Source: Candidatus Nanopelagicaceae bacterium (GTDB taxonomy: Bacteria; Actinomycetota; Actinomycetes; Nanopelagicales; Nanopelagicaceae). Taken from it: a stretch of DNA of 11,402 nt. The translations under genes were made by a program, and so were the position numbers. The stretch covers positions 1 through 11,402 of the forward strand of contig CANLAY010000017.1 in NCBI GenBank assembly GCA_947488635.1, given 5' to 3'. The notes under the pieces were generated by a model. It was not told the origin of the DNA. It made no database searches and saw only the letters and a list, made by a program, of their open reading frames with translations. Positions within the stretch are counted from its first letter, which is position 1. The number at the start of each line of letters is the position of its first letter. Positions 6,008-11,402 of the stretch are shown in pieces.

Positions 6008-7229
6008 AAGCCTAAAATCAGCGCTCTCTGGCTTTTCCCGTGAAGTCCAAGTTGTCATCATCGCCTCATTTTTTGTGGCGTTGGGCTTTGGCATCATCTT
6101 TCCGGCTATCCCAGTATTCGTAAGATCATTTGGAGTAAATAACACCGCAGTTGGCTTAGTTGTTTCAGCTTTTGCTTTTGCCCGATTTTCTTCAGGCATG
6201 GTTTCAGGTCGCTTAGTTGACCGCTTTGGTGAGCGCAACATCTATAGCTTCGGGGTATTGATGGTTTCATTCTTTACCGTGCTCGCTGGTTTAGCACAGA
6301 ACTATCCGCAACTCTTAACATTTCGCGCTGCCGGCGGCTTAGGTTCCTCAATGTTCTCAGTTGCATCGAGTTCACTTATTTTTCGTGCTACCGATGATGC
6401 GCATCGTGCTCGAGCACTTTCAGCTTTCCAAGGTTCATTCCTAGTAGGTGGAATTTCTGGGCCTGCTATCGGTGGCGCACTAGCAACTATTTCACTACGT
6501 GCGCCATTTTTTGCATATGCATTTATGTTGGCCATCGCCGGTGTAATCGGATACATCTACTTAGGTCGCGCTGAAGCTACGAAAAGTGGTGACAAAGTTA
6601 AAGCTCAAGAACCAATTACTTTTAAGGAAGCATTCCAAATTCCGGCATATCGAATTGCATTGGCACTTTCATTTATCATCGGTTGGGCATTTTTCGGAAT
6701 GCGTTCTTCGATCTTGCCGTTATTTGTAACTGAAAGTTTGAATTCGACTGCAGCCGTTGTGGGTATTGGTTTTGCAATTGGGGCACTGGTTCAAGGGCTC
6801 TTTCTCTTTAAATCTGGCAAAGCATCTGACATAAAAGGTAGAAAATATGTAATTCTGCTGGGTGGCTCAATTTTTATGGCTGGAATAATTGGTTTAACTT
6901 TTTCATTCAATATCTGGATGTTCTTAATATCTATGGCCATTCTTGGCGTAGGTGGCGCTTATCTATCAACAGCACCTGGCGCCATTATTGGCGATGTTAT
7001 TAAGGGCAAAGGTGGTCGCGTAATTGGCATTTTCCAGATGGCAGGCGATGCCGGCATGATCGTTGGCCCAATCGTGGTGGGCGCAATTTCTGACCTTTAT
7101 TCATTCCGAGTGGCATTTGCTGCAACCGCTGTGATCTTCTCGCTCGTTCTAATCTTGGGTGCACGCTTAACTGAGACAAGAAAAATGGCCGGCTCACATG
7201 AGCCGACCATTTCACTTAACGATAATTAA
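6000..7229 (+). CDS. MFS exporter, 12-helix DHA1-like type
   Basis: Second transporter of the efflux pair, 409 residues from TTG 6000, with about 12 helices. Motif A is [11 protein letters not shown] (residues 69-79) between helices 2 and 3. [19 protein letters not shown] is a motif C-like antiporter signature. A second, degenerate motif A follows helix 8 ([12 protein letters not shown]). The start is uncertain: TTG 6000 overlaps the preceding stop by 8 bp and leaves about 16 residues before helix 1, the normal length. It has no strong ribosome site, so translation may depend on termination of the upstream gene. The frame is open back to 5901 (TTG), with GTG 5919 and 5934 as other choices, but the added part is polar and unlike a family N-terminus. 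The last codons contain a terminator hairpin for the opposing gene, and its stop directly abuts that gene's stop. Confidence 0.88.
   Translation: MVKSLKSALSGFSREVQVVIIASFFVALGFGIIFPAIPVFVRSFGVNNTAVGLVVSAFAFARFSSGMVSGRLVDRFGERNIYSFGVLMVSFFTVLAGLAQNYPQLLTFRAAGGLGSSMFSVASSSLIFRATDDAHRARALSAFQGSFLVGGISGPAIGGALATISLRAPFFAYAFMLAIAGVIGYIYLGRAEATKSGDKVKAQEPITFKEAFQIPAYRIALALSFIIGWAFFGMRSSILPLFVTESLNSTAAVVGIGFAIGALVQGLFLFKSGKASDIKGRKYVILLGGSIFMAGIIGLTFSFNIWMFLISMAILGVGGAYLSTAPGAIIGDVIKGKGGRVIGIFQMAGDAGMIVGPIVVGAISDLYSFRVAFAATAVIFSLVLILGARLTETRKMAGSHEPTISLNDN
7178..7212 (-). terminator. rho-independent terminator of the Bax inhibitor-1 gene, inside the MFS coding end
   Basis: Thirteen stacked positions (7183-7195 with 7200-7212, one C-A mismatch at 7189/7206) enclose an ACAT tetraloop. 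The core is CGGCTC/GAGCCG. Read on the minus strand, the hairpin is followed by a T-rich stretch (TTTTTCTT). It starts about 18 bases after the minus-strand stop at 7230. On the plus strand the trailing bases are only ATTTCACTT, so it may work weakly in that direction too. Confidence 0.65.
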
Positions 7230-8021
7230 TTAGTCATCGCCACGCAAGATTGAGATCAAGCGAAGTATTTCAAGGTATAGCCAAACGATCGTAACCATTA
7301 GACCAAACCCGGCACGCCAAGATTCTTCTTGTGGTGCGCCAGCTGCAATTCCCTTTTGGATTTGATCGAAATCAAGAACCAAGAAGAAGCTTGCTAGACC
7401 AACACCAGCAACTGCTAGCAATGGACCAAATCCAGTTACGCCATATAGGCCGCCTGAATTTCCAGTAAATGACATGATCATACTTATTAAACCAAGAGCT
7501 AAGTAACCAATTGCTGCACCTAAAATCACGCGAGTGAATTTTGGAGTTACGCGAATTTTTCCATTGCTATAAGCGAACAACATTCCGGCGAACGCGCAGA
7601 GTGTTCCGATTACTGCTTGGCTAACGATGCCAGGATAAACTTCATTGAAAACACGGCTAAGCGTTCCAAGTGCTAAGCCTTGAAATGCGGCATAAGCCAT
7701 AATTAAAGATGGGCGAATCTTCTGGCTGAAGGTATTAACCATTGCCAAAACAAATCCGCCAAGGAAGCCCACCATTAGTGCGCTCAAACCGAAGTTTGCA
7801 GTCCATGAGATGGCGCCGACAACAACCAAGATGCCGAATAAAATTGAAGTGCGTGCAACAACATCTTCAATAGTCATGCGACCTGTTTGAAGTGGAGATG
7901 CAGCGGGTGCGTTATAGAGGTTTTCTAAACTCTCTGGTGTGGTAGCCGTGGAGGTATTACCCATGGAGGCATAACCACGATTATTAAACGCCCGTCCAAG
8001 AACAGGGTTTGAACTACGCAT
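7230..8021 (-). CDS. Bax inhibitor-1/YccA family membrane protein
   Basis: BI-1 family proteins are seven-helix membrane proteins. The characterised bacterial member YetJ of Bacillus subtilis is a pH-sensitive Ca2+ leak channel; the role in actinobacteria is unknown. This copy has 263 residues from ATG 8021: a polar N-terminal tail of about 55 residues beginning MRSSNPVLGRAF, the usual start of actinobacterial members, then seven hydrophobic segments. The C-terminal signature is VLDFDQIQKG followed by VTIVWLYLEILRLIS. The DFD aspartates match the conserved Asp region of the family gate. The frame stays open upstream to 8156, but that part lacks family similarity and overlaps promoter and terminator signals. 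No strong ribosome site precedes ATG 8021; GTGAG lies 8-12 bases away. A terminator is embedded in the neighbouring convergent gene. Confidence 0.9.
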   Translation of the reverse strand: MRSSNPVLGRAFNNRGYASMGNTSTATTPESLENLYNAPAASPLQTGRMTIEDVVARTSILFGILVVVGAISWTANFGLSALMVGFLGGFVLAMVNTFSQKIRPSLIMAYAAFQGLALGTLSRVFNEVYPGIVSQAVIGTLCAFAGMLFAYSNGKIRVTPKFTRVILGAAIGYLALGLISMIMSFTGNSGGLYGVTGFGPLLAVAGVGLASFFLVLDFDQIQKGIAAGAPQEESWRAGFGLMVTIVWLYLEILRLISILRGDD

Positions 8022-8052
8022 ACTTTTGTACTCACTCTCTAGTGCGAAAAGA

Positions 8053-8067
8053 GCTGGAATCCCCAGC
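8053..8067 (-). other. leader hairpin of the Bax inhibitor-1 gene, flanked by direct repeats
   Basis: GCTGG/CCAGC arms form a five-pair stem (minus strand, 5-base loop) followed by TCTTTT, within the predicted 5' leader about 30 bases before ATG 8021. It is flanked by two copies of CTAGTGNGAA at 8039-8048 and 8069-8078, 30 bp apart, about three helical turns. It could be an attenuator or a binding-site pair. Function is unproven. Confidence 0.3.
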
Positions 8068-8080
8068 CCTAGTGGGAACA

Positions 8081-8109
8081 ATGTTACGCGAGAAGTTATT
8101 TCAAGTGAA
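8081..8109 (-). promoter_or_regulatory. possible promoter of the Bax inhibitor-1 gene
   Basis: On the minus strand TTCACT (8109 to 8104) and TAACAT (8086 to 8081) are spaced 17 bp, predicting a start near 8074 and a leader of about 53 bases that contains the hairpin at 8053-8067. It sits just downstream of the tRNA terminator, so the gene should have its own transcript. Confidence 0.33.
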
Positions 8110-8127
8110 CTGAAATTGGCGAAAACC

Positions 8128-8174
8128 AAAAACGCTCGGGAAACTCTAAGCACCAATACTCAACACTTGAGCGT
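8128..8174 (-). terminator. possible rho-independent terminator after tRNA-Leu
   Basis: Six bases after the CCA end, ACGCTC (8174 to 8169) can pair with GAGCGT (8137 to 8132), closing a long 31-base loop. The 3' arm runs into TTTTT, then GG and TTTT. A smaller competing hairpin (CTCAA/TTGAG) lies in the 5' part. The long loop makes this less certain than the other two terminators. Confidence 0.45.
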
Positions 8175-8179
8175 AAATC

Positions 8180-8255
8180 TGGTGCCCCGAGTGGGGGTCG
8201 AACCCACACTGGGAGGATTTTAAGTCCTCTGCCTCTGCCATTGGGCTATCGGGGC
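8180..8255 (-). tRNA. tRNA-Leu(UAA), with encoded CCA and a short variable region
   Basis: The minus strand folds as a full cloverleaf: acceptor GCCCCGA/TCGGGGC with discriminator A73 and encoded CCA; a D-arm with three pairs (GCC/GGC) and GG in the loop; anticodon stem GAGGA/TCCTC with loop CTTAAAA; T-arm GTGGG/CCCAC with loop TTCGACC. The anticodon is TAA (8222 to 8220), which reads UUA leucine codons, common in this AT-rich genome. The variable region is only five bases (CCAGT), whereas leucine tRNAs normally have a long class II arm; the D-arm also resembles class I tRNAs such as tRNA-Gln. It lies 30 bp downstream of the uracil-DNA glycosylase stop, so it may be processed from the operon transcript. 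Confidence 0.93.
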
Positions 8256-8259
8256 CACG

Positions 8260-8275
8260 CGATAAATCTTTATCG
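8260..8275. repeat. perfect 7+2+7 inverted repeat between glycosylase gene and tRNA
   Basis: CGATAAA (8260-8266) and TTTATCG (8269-8275) are perfect inverted arms around two bases, four bases upstream of the mature tRNA 5' end. No T-run follows on either strand, so it is not a standard terminator. It could be a processing hairpin or a protein site controlling tRNA expression. Confidence 0.4.
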
Positions 8276-8285
8276 TCAGCAAAAA

Positions 8286-9008
8286 CTAACGAATAACGTG
8301 GGCAAATCTACCCGCTTTTTTGAGCACTGAATCCAACATTGGTTTGGTCAGCTTTCCAGTGAAAGTGTTCTGCTGGCTGGGATGAAAACTAGCCATTATT
8401 AGGTACTTCACACCGTTGTGCTCATATTTAACCTCTGCCCCATGGCCAAACTTGGTTCTCCTAACCGGGTGGCCTAATTCGGCCAGGGCTGAAAAAAGAG
8501 CGACCCAGGCAAAGTTTCCCAGAGCCACAAATGCTCTTGTAGTCGGAAGTGAAAGTTCTAACTCACGCAGAAACCATGGCGAACATTGATCACGTTCTTC
8601 GGTGGTTGGTTTGTTATCGGGAGGTGCGCAACGCACAGCCATTGAAATTCTAGTTTCACGAAGTTCTTGGCCATCGTGGCGTGAAGTACTGGTTGCAATT
8701 TTGGCAATACCTAAACGATGCAATGAACCGTAGAGCCAATCACCAGATGGATCACCAGTGAAGATGCGACCCGTGCGATTAGCGCCGTGCGCACCAGGTG
8801 CTAAACCAACAATTATTAACTTTGGTTTTGTCGAACCAAATCCTGGCACAGCTTTGCCCCAGTACTTTTCATCTTGGTAGGCCTTACGTTTAACAACTGC
8901 AACTTCTTCACGCCAATCAACGAGTCGTGGGCAATCGCGACAAGCGATAATTTTCTTTTCGAGCAGTGGCAAAGCTTTTATGCTTTGCGCTAATTTCTTA
9001 CTTGGCAA
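8286..9008 (-). CDS. udgB: family 5 uracil-DNA glycosylase (UdgB type, iron-sulphur)
   Basis: Removes uracil and other deaminated bases from DNA to start base-excision repair. The 240 residues contain four cysteines placed to bind a [4Fe-4S] cluster: Cys23 and Cys26 (CRDCPRL), Cys127 (RCAPP) and Cys142 (QCSPW). The active-site motif GLAPGAHGANRTGR (68-81) has the small-residue form of family 5, rather than the GEAPG-E form of family 4, and the second motif is HPSQQNTFTGKL. N-terminal spacing KAYQDEKYWGKAVPGFG also fits UdgB. The start is TTG 9008, overlapping the ppx stop by 11 bp with no clear ribosome site; no ATG or GTG lies between it and the cysteine pair. Family 5 enzymes typically lack the catalytic Asp of other UDGs and act on a broader range of lesions. 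Confidence 0.92.
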   Translation of the reverse strand: MPSKKLAQSIKALPLLEKKIIACRDCPRLVDWREEVAVVKRKAYQDEKYWGKAVPGFGSTKPKLIIVGLAPGAHGANRTGRIFTGDPSGDWLYGSLHRLGIAKIATSTSRHDGQELRETRISMAVRCAPPDNKPTTEERDQCSPWFLRELELSLPTTRAFVALGNFAWVALFSALAELGHPVRRTKFGHGAEVKYEHNGVKYLIMASFHPSQQNTFTGKLTKPMLDSVLKKAGRFAHVIR

Positions 9009-9909
9009 GCGACCATGCCATTCCGTCGAGAATATCGTTTTCAGATGCCACGAATTCTTTAGCGCCAGTTGCTTTCATGATTTCAGAGAGAACTAGCGAG
9101 CCAGCCCCAATTACATCAACGCGACCTGGATGCATATAACCAAGAGCGGCACGTTCTTCGCGAGTCATGCTTAAAAACTTGTTACTAACAGCATGTACTT
9201 GATCAGCAGAGATGCGAGATAAATGAATTGCATGACGATCGTATTCCGGCAAGTTAAGCGCTGCGGCGGCAACTGTGGTTGCGGTGCCAGCTACACAAAC
9301 TAATGTCTTAGCCCCTTTAATATCTACGCTGGCATAGGCAATATCTATTGCGTTCTGGATATCACGGCGAGCAATCGCTATTTCATCTGCGCTAGGCGGG
9401 TCATTGCGGAAATGGCGCTCCGTCATCCGAACGCAGCCAATATTTACACTAATCGCACTCTCGACCGAATTGGTACCTAAAACAAACTCAGTTGAACCGC
9501 CACCGATATCAACAACTAAGAAGGGACCATCTGCGCGGCTAAATTCGCGAGTTGCGCCAGCAAATGAAAGGCGAGCTTCTTCATCACCTGAAATTACTTC
9601 TGGTTCAATGCCTAAGCGTTCTTTAACGCCATCGACAAATACATTTCGGTTAAGCGCATCTCGGGTAGCGCTGGTTGCGCAGAAACGTAGCTTTTCAACG
9701 CCACGTCGGGCAAGTTCAGCTGCGTATAGATCAACGGCTGCGAAGGTGCGCGAGATGGCATCAGGGTGGAATTGATTAGTTTCATCAACGCCTTGCCCAA
9801 GACGCACAACCTGCATCTGGCGAGTTACTTCGCGGAAATTACCACCATCTATGTCGGCAATTAATAACCGAATTGAATTAGTACCGCAATCAACTACACC
9901 TACGCGCAT
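8998..9909 (-). CDS. Ppx/GppA family phosphatase (exopolyphosphatase or pppGpp phosphatase), short form
   Basis: Hydrolyses terminal phosphates of polyphosphate or the 5' phosphate of pppGpp, linking phosphate storage to the stringent response. The 303 residues cover the two ASKHA domains only; the C-terminal HD-like domain of E. coli Ppx and GppA (about 500 residues) is absent, as in the actinobacterial short form. Motifs: phosphate-1 VVDCGTNSIRLLIAD (5-19), SATRDALN (80-87), catalytic-Glu segment GDEEARLSF (108-116), phosphate-2 VVDIGGGSTEFVLG with Asp134 and Glu141, and CVAGTATTVAA later. The position after eno, ftsB and DUF501 matches Rv1026 (Ppx2) of M. tuberculosis. The ATG overlaps the DUF501 stop by one base (TAATG). 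Which substrate it prefers is not visible. Confidence 0.93.
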   Translation of the reverse strand: MRVGVVDCGTNSIRLLIADIDGGNFREVTRQMQVVRLGQGVDETNQFHPDAISRTFAAVDLYAAELARRGVEKLRFCATSATRDALNRNVFVDGVKERLGIEPEVISGDEEARLSFAGATREFSRADGPFLVVDIGGGSTEFVLGTNSVESAISVNIGCVRMTERHFRNDPPSADEIAIARRDIQNAIDIAYASVDIKGAKTLVCVAGTATTVAAAALNLPEYDRHAIHLSRISADQVHAVSNKFLSMTREERAALGYMHPGRVDVIGAGSLVLSEIMKATGAKEFVASENDILDGMAWSLAK

Positions 9910-10427
9910 TAGTTAGCCTTTACATTTTCGATGTTGCTACAAGGTTGATCTTTCCACCACTTCGGCAATTTTGCTAACGCTTCGTCGCCTAATGGATTCA
10001 CATCTGGGCCAGCGCAAAGCGAATGTGCAACTAATGAGTGAAGGCACTTAACCCGATCTGGCATGCCGCCAGCGCTAATGCCTTCAACTTCTGGCACATC
10101 CATCTTTAGAGCTGCACGCGCCGCTAAGTAATCTTCGTGGGCGGCTGCATATGCGCCAGCTAACTCAGCATCGGTTGCTAATCGCTCATTCATATCGCCC
10201 ATTAAGCCAGTAGATTCAAGGGTTGAGATCGCACCAGTTAATCTTGGGCAAGTGGCGTAAAAATAAGTTGGAAATGGGGTGCCATCGCCTAAGCGTGGTG
10301 GGGTTTCAACTACTGCTGGTTTTCCGCATGGGCAGCGGTAGCCAACGGCATGAATATCGCGTGGAGTACGGCCCAACTGGGCTTCGATGCAATCTAAATC
10401 TTCTTGCGATACATCGCGTTCGGACAT
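9909..10427 (-). CDS. DUF501 domain protein
   Basis: A soluble protein of 172 residues with the DUF501 pattern: EAQLGRTPRDIHAVGYRCPCGKP (Cys32, Cys34), ETPPRLGDGTPFPTYFYATCPRL (Cys60), and a C-terminal RVKCLHSLVAHSLCAGPDVNPLGDEAL. The recurrent Cys and His residues suggest a metal-binding fold, which is an inference; the family's function is unknown. It is nearly always found between ftsB/divIC and ppx in actinobacteria (Rv1025 in M. tuberculosis), as here. Its ATG overlaps the FtsB stop by one base and its stop overlaps the ppx ATG in the same way, so the three genes are translationally coupled. No separate ribosome site is visible. Confidence 0.92.
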   Translation of the reverse strand: MSERDVSQEDLDCIEAQLGRTPRDIHAVGYRCPCGKPAVVETPPRLGDGTPFPTYFYATCPRLTGAISTLESTGLMGDMNERLATDAELAGAYAAAHEDYLAARAALKMDVPEVEGISAGGMPDRVKCLHSLVAHSLCAGPDVNPLGDEALAKLPKWWKDQPCSNIENVKAN

Positions 10428-10831
10428 TAATTAGCGCCAGTTTCAGTGATTGAAATAATTAATCGGTTATACCAAGGCAAGCCAACTGGGATGTTGTTTG
10501 CCACATCAGTCTTATTTTCTTCGGCTTGGGCAGTTGCATCAGTAACTATGTATTGACGCTCACCCGGCAAAACAAAGTGCAGGCGCGCACGTGCTTGAGA
10601 TTTCACATATTCGGGGTCGCGCCAAAGTTCGAGTTCTTTGCGAGCTTCAGCGACTGCGGTATCGCCGGCTTTGATTTGGGCTTTTACCGCACTGATTTCA
10701 GCGCGCTGTGCAAAATAATGTTGTACAGGCGGTGCGATGGCCAGAGCTAAAAAGAAAAGAAAGAAGCCCAACACCAGTGCACGACTATTGGTATTGCGTC
10801 GACGATTAAAGTTTAAACGACGACGGGCCAT
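10427..10831 (-). CDS. FtsB/DivIC septum formation initiator
   Basis: Single-pass membrane component of the divisome subcomplex with FtsL/FtsQ that activates septal wall synthesis. The 134 residues show a basic cytoplasmic N-terminus (MARRRLNFNRRR), one helix at about 18-36, a coiled coil at about 40-72 (EISAVKAQIKAGDTAVAEARKEL), and the conserved FtsB/DivIC stretch LWRDPEYVKSQARARLHFVLPGE (about 73-96). A tail of about 38 residues lies outside the membrane. It starts 13 bp after the enolase stop, with no recognisable ribosome site, and ends in a one-base overlap with DUF501. The position matches Rv1024 of M. tuberculosis. Confidence 0.92.
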   Translation of the reverse strand: MARRRLNFNRRRNTNSRALVLGFFLFFLALAIAPPVQHYFAQRAEISAVKAQIKAGDTAVAEARKELELWRDPEYVKSQARARLHFVLPGERQYIVTDATAQAEENKTDVANNIPVGLPWYNRLIISITETGAN

Positions 10832-10844
10832 GAGTTAAGTTCGC

Positions 10845-11402
<558 letters not shown>

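Noticed and set aside
2585-7229. Reading the efflux genes as part of an antibiotic biosynthetic cluster
   Set aside because: The DrrAB-like and MFS families are often found in such clusters, but no synthase, tailoring enzyme or regulator is present here, and both flanks are housekeeping genes.
8022-8156. N-terminal extension of the Bax inhibitor-1 gene to an upstream start
   Set aside because: The extension lacks family similarity and covers promoter, leader hairpin and terminator signals. The MRSSNP start at 8021 is the typical family N-terminus.
8026-8223. Plus-strand ORF of 65 codons ending in RVGVEPTLGGF
   Set aside because: Its end is the antisense of the tRNA T-arm and variable region, a well-known source of spurious proteins of this type. 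It also overlaps the BI-1 promoter region and has no family similarity.
9404-9775. Plus-strand ORF of 123 codons opposite the Ppx/GppA gene
   Set aside because: The minus strand encodes all Ppx/GppA motifs in this stretch. The opposing product is Ser/Arg/Pro-rich shadow sequence.

Overview
The window comes from an actinobacterial chromosome with unusually low GC (mid-40s % by eye) and very tight gene packing. The marker genes are actinobacterial: a DUF4307 protein next to greA, the eno/ftsB/DUF501/ppx order, a family-5 uracil-DNA glycosylase, an Rv1086-like isoprenyl transferase, a DrrAB-type ABC transporter and a BaxI_1-type Bax inhibitor-1 protein. With the low GC, overlapping ORFs, terminators lying inside coding ends and several starts without a Shine-Dalgarno sequence, this best fits a streamlined freshwater lineage such as Nanopelagicales (acI). 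That placement is inference. No mobile element, CRISPR array, phage gene or biosynthetic cluster was seen.

Layout. (1) Positions 1-1644, minus strand: a tight operon of a 44-residue membrane protein, a SURF1 cytochrome-oxidase assembly factor, a DUF3817 membrane protein and a cis-isoprenyl transferase whose 3' end runs off the window. (2) Positions 1706-2581, plus strand: a DUF4307 protein and the transcription factor greA, ending in a hairpin terminator that overlaps the greA stop. (3) Positions 2585-7229: an efflux block. A DrrA/DrrB-like ABC exporter (minus) diverges from two overlapping MFS exporters, one of the 14-helix DHA2 type and one of the 12-helix type (plus). The 82-bp divergent spacer holds a perfect 17-bp palindrome that looks like a repressor operator. 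(4) Positions 7230-8021, minus: a Bax inhibitor-1 family membrane protein. (5) Positions 8180-8255, minus: tRNA-Leu(UAA) with an unexpectedly short variable region. (6) Positions 8286-11402, minus: a chain in the order enolase (5' end outside the window), FtsB/DivIC, DUF501, short Ppx/GppA phosphatase, family-5 uracil-DNA glycosylase, leading into the tRNA.

How it fits together. Blocks 1-2 resemble the Mycobacterium tuberculosis greA to Rv1086 neighbourhood without mca. Block 6 matches the Rv1023-Rv1026 order (from memory). Between these two housekeeping blocks lies the efflux block, the most accessory-looking part of the window. Its divergent promoters and palindrome suggest co-regulation by a MarR- or TetR-like factor that is not encoded here. 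Several minus- and plus-strand starts (greA, drrA, DUF4307) sit 6-8 nt after a -10-like hexamer and lack a good Shine-Dalgarno sequence, suggesting leaderless mRNAs. I see no clearly new multi-gene system. The best leads are the operator-controlled efflux locus, the short-arm tRNA-Leu, the unannotated 44-residue membrane protein and the unclear SURF1 start.
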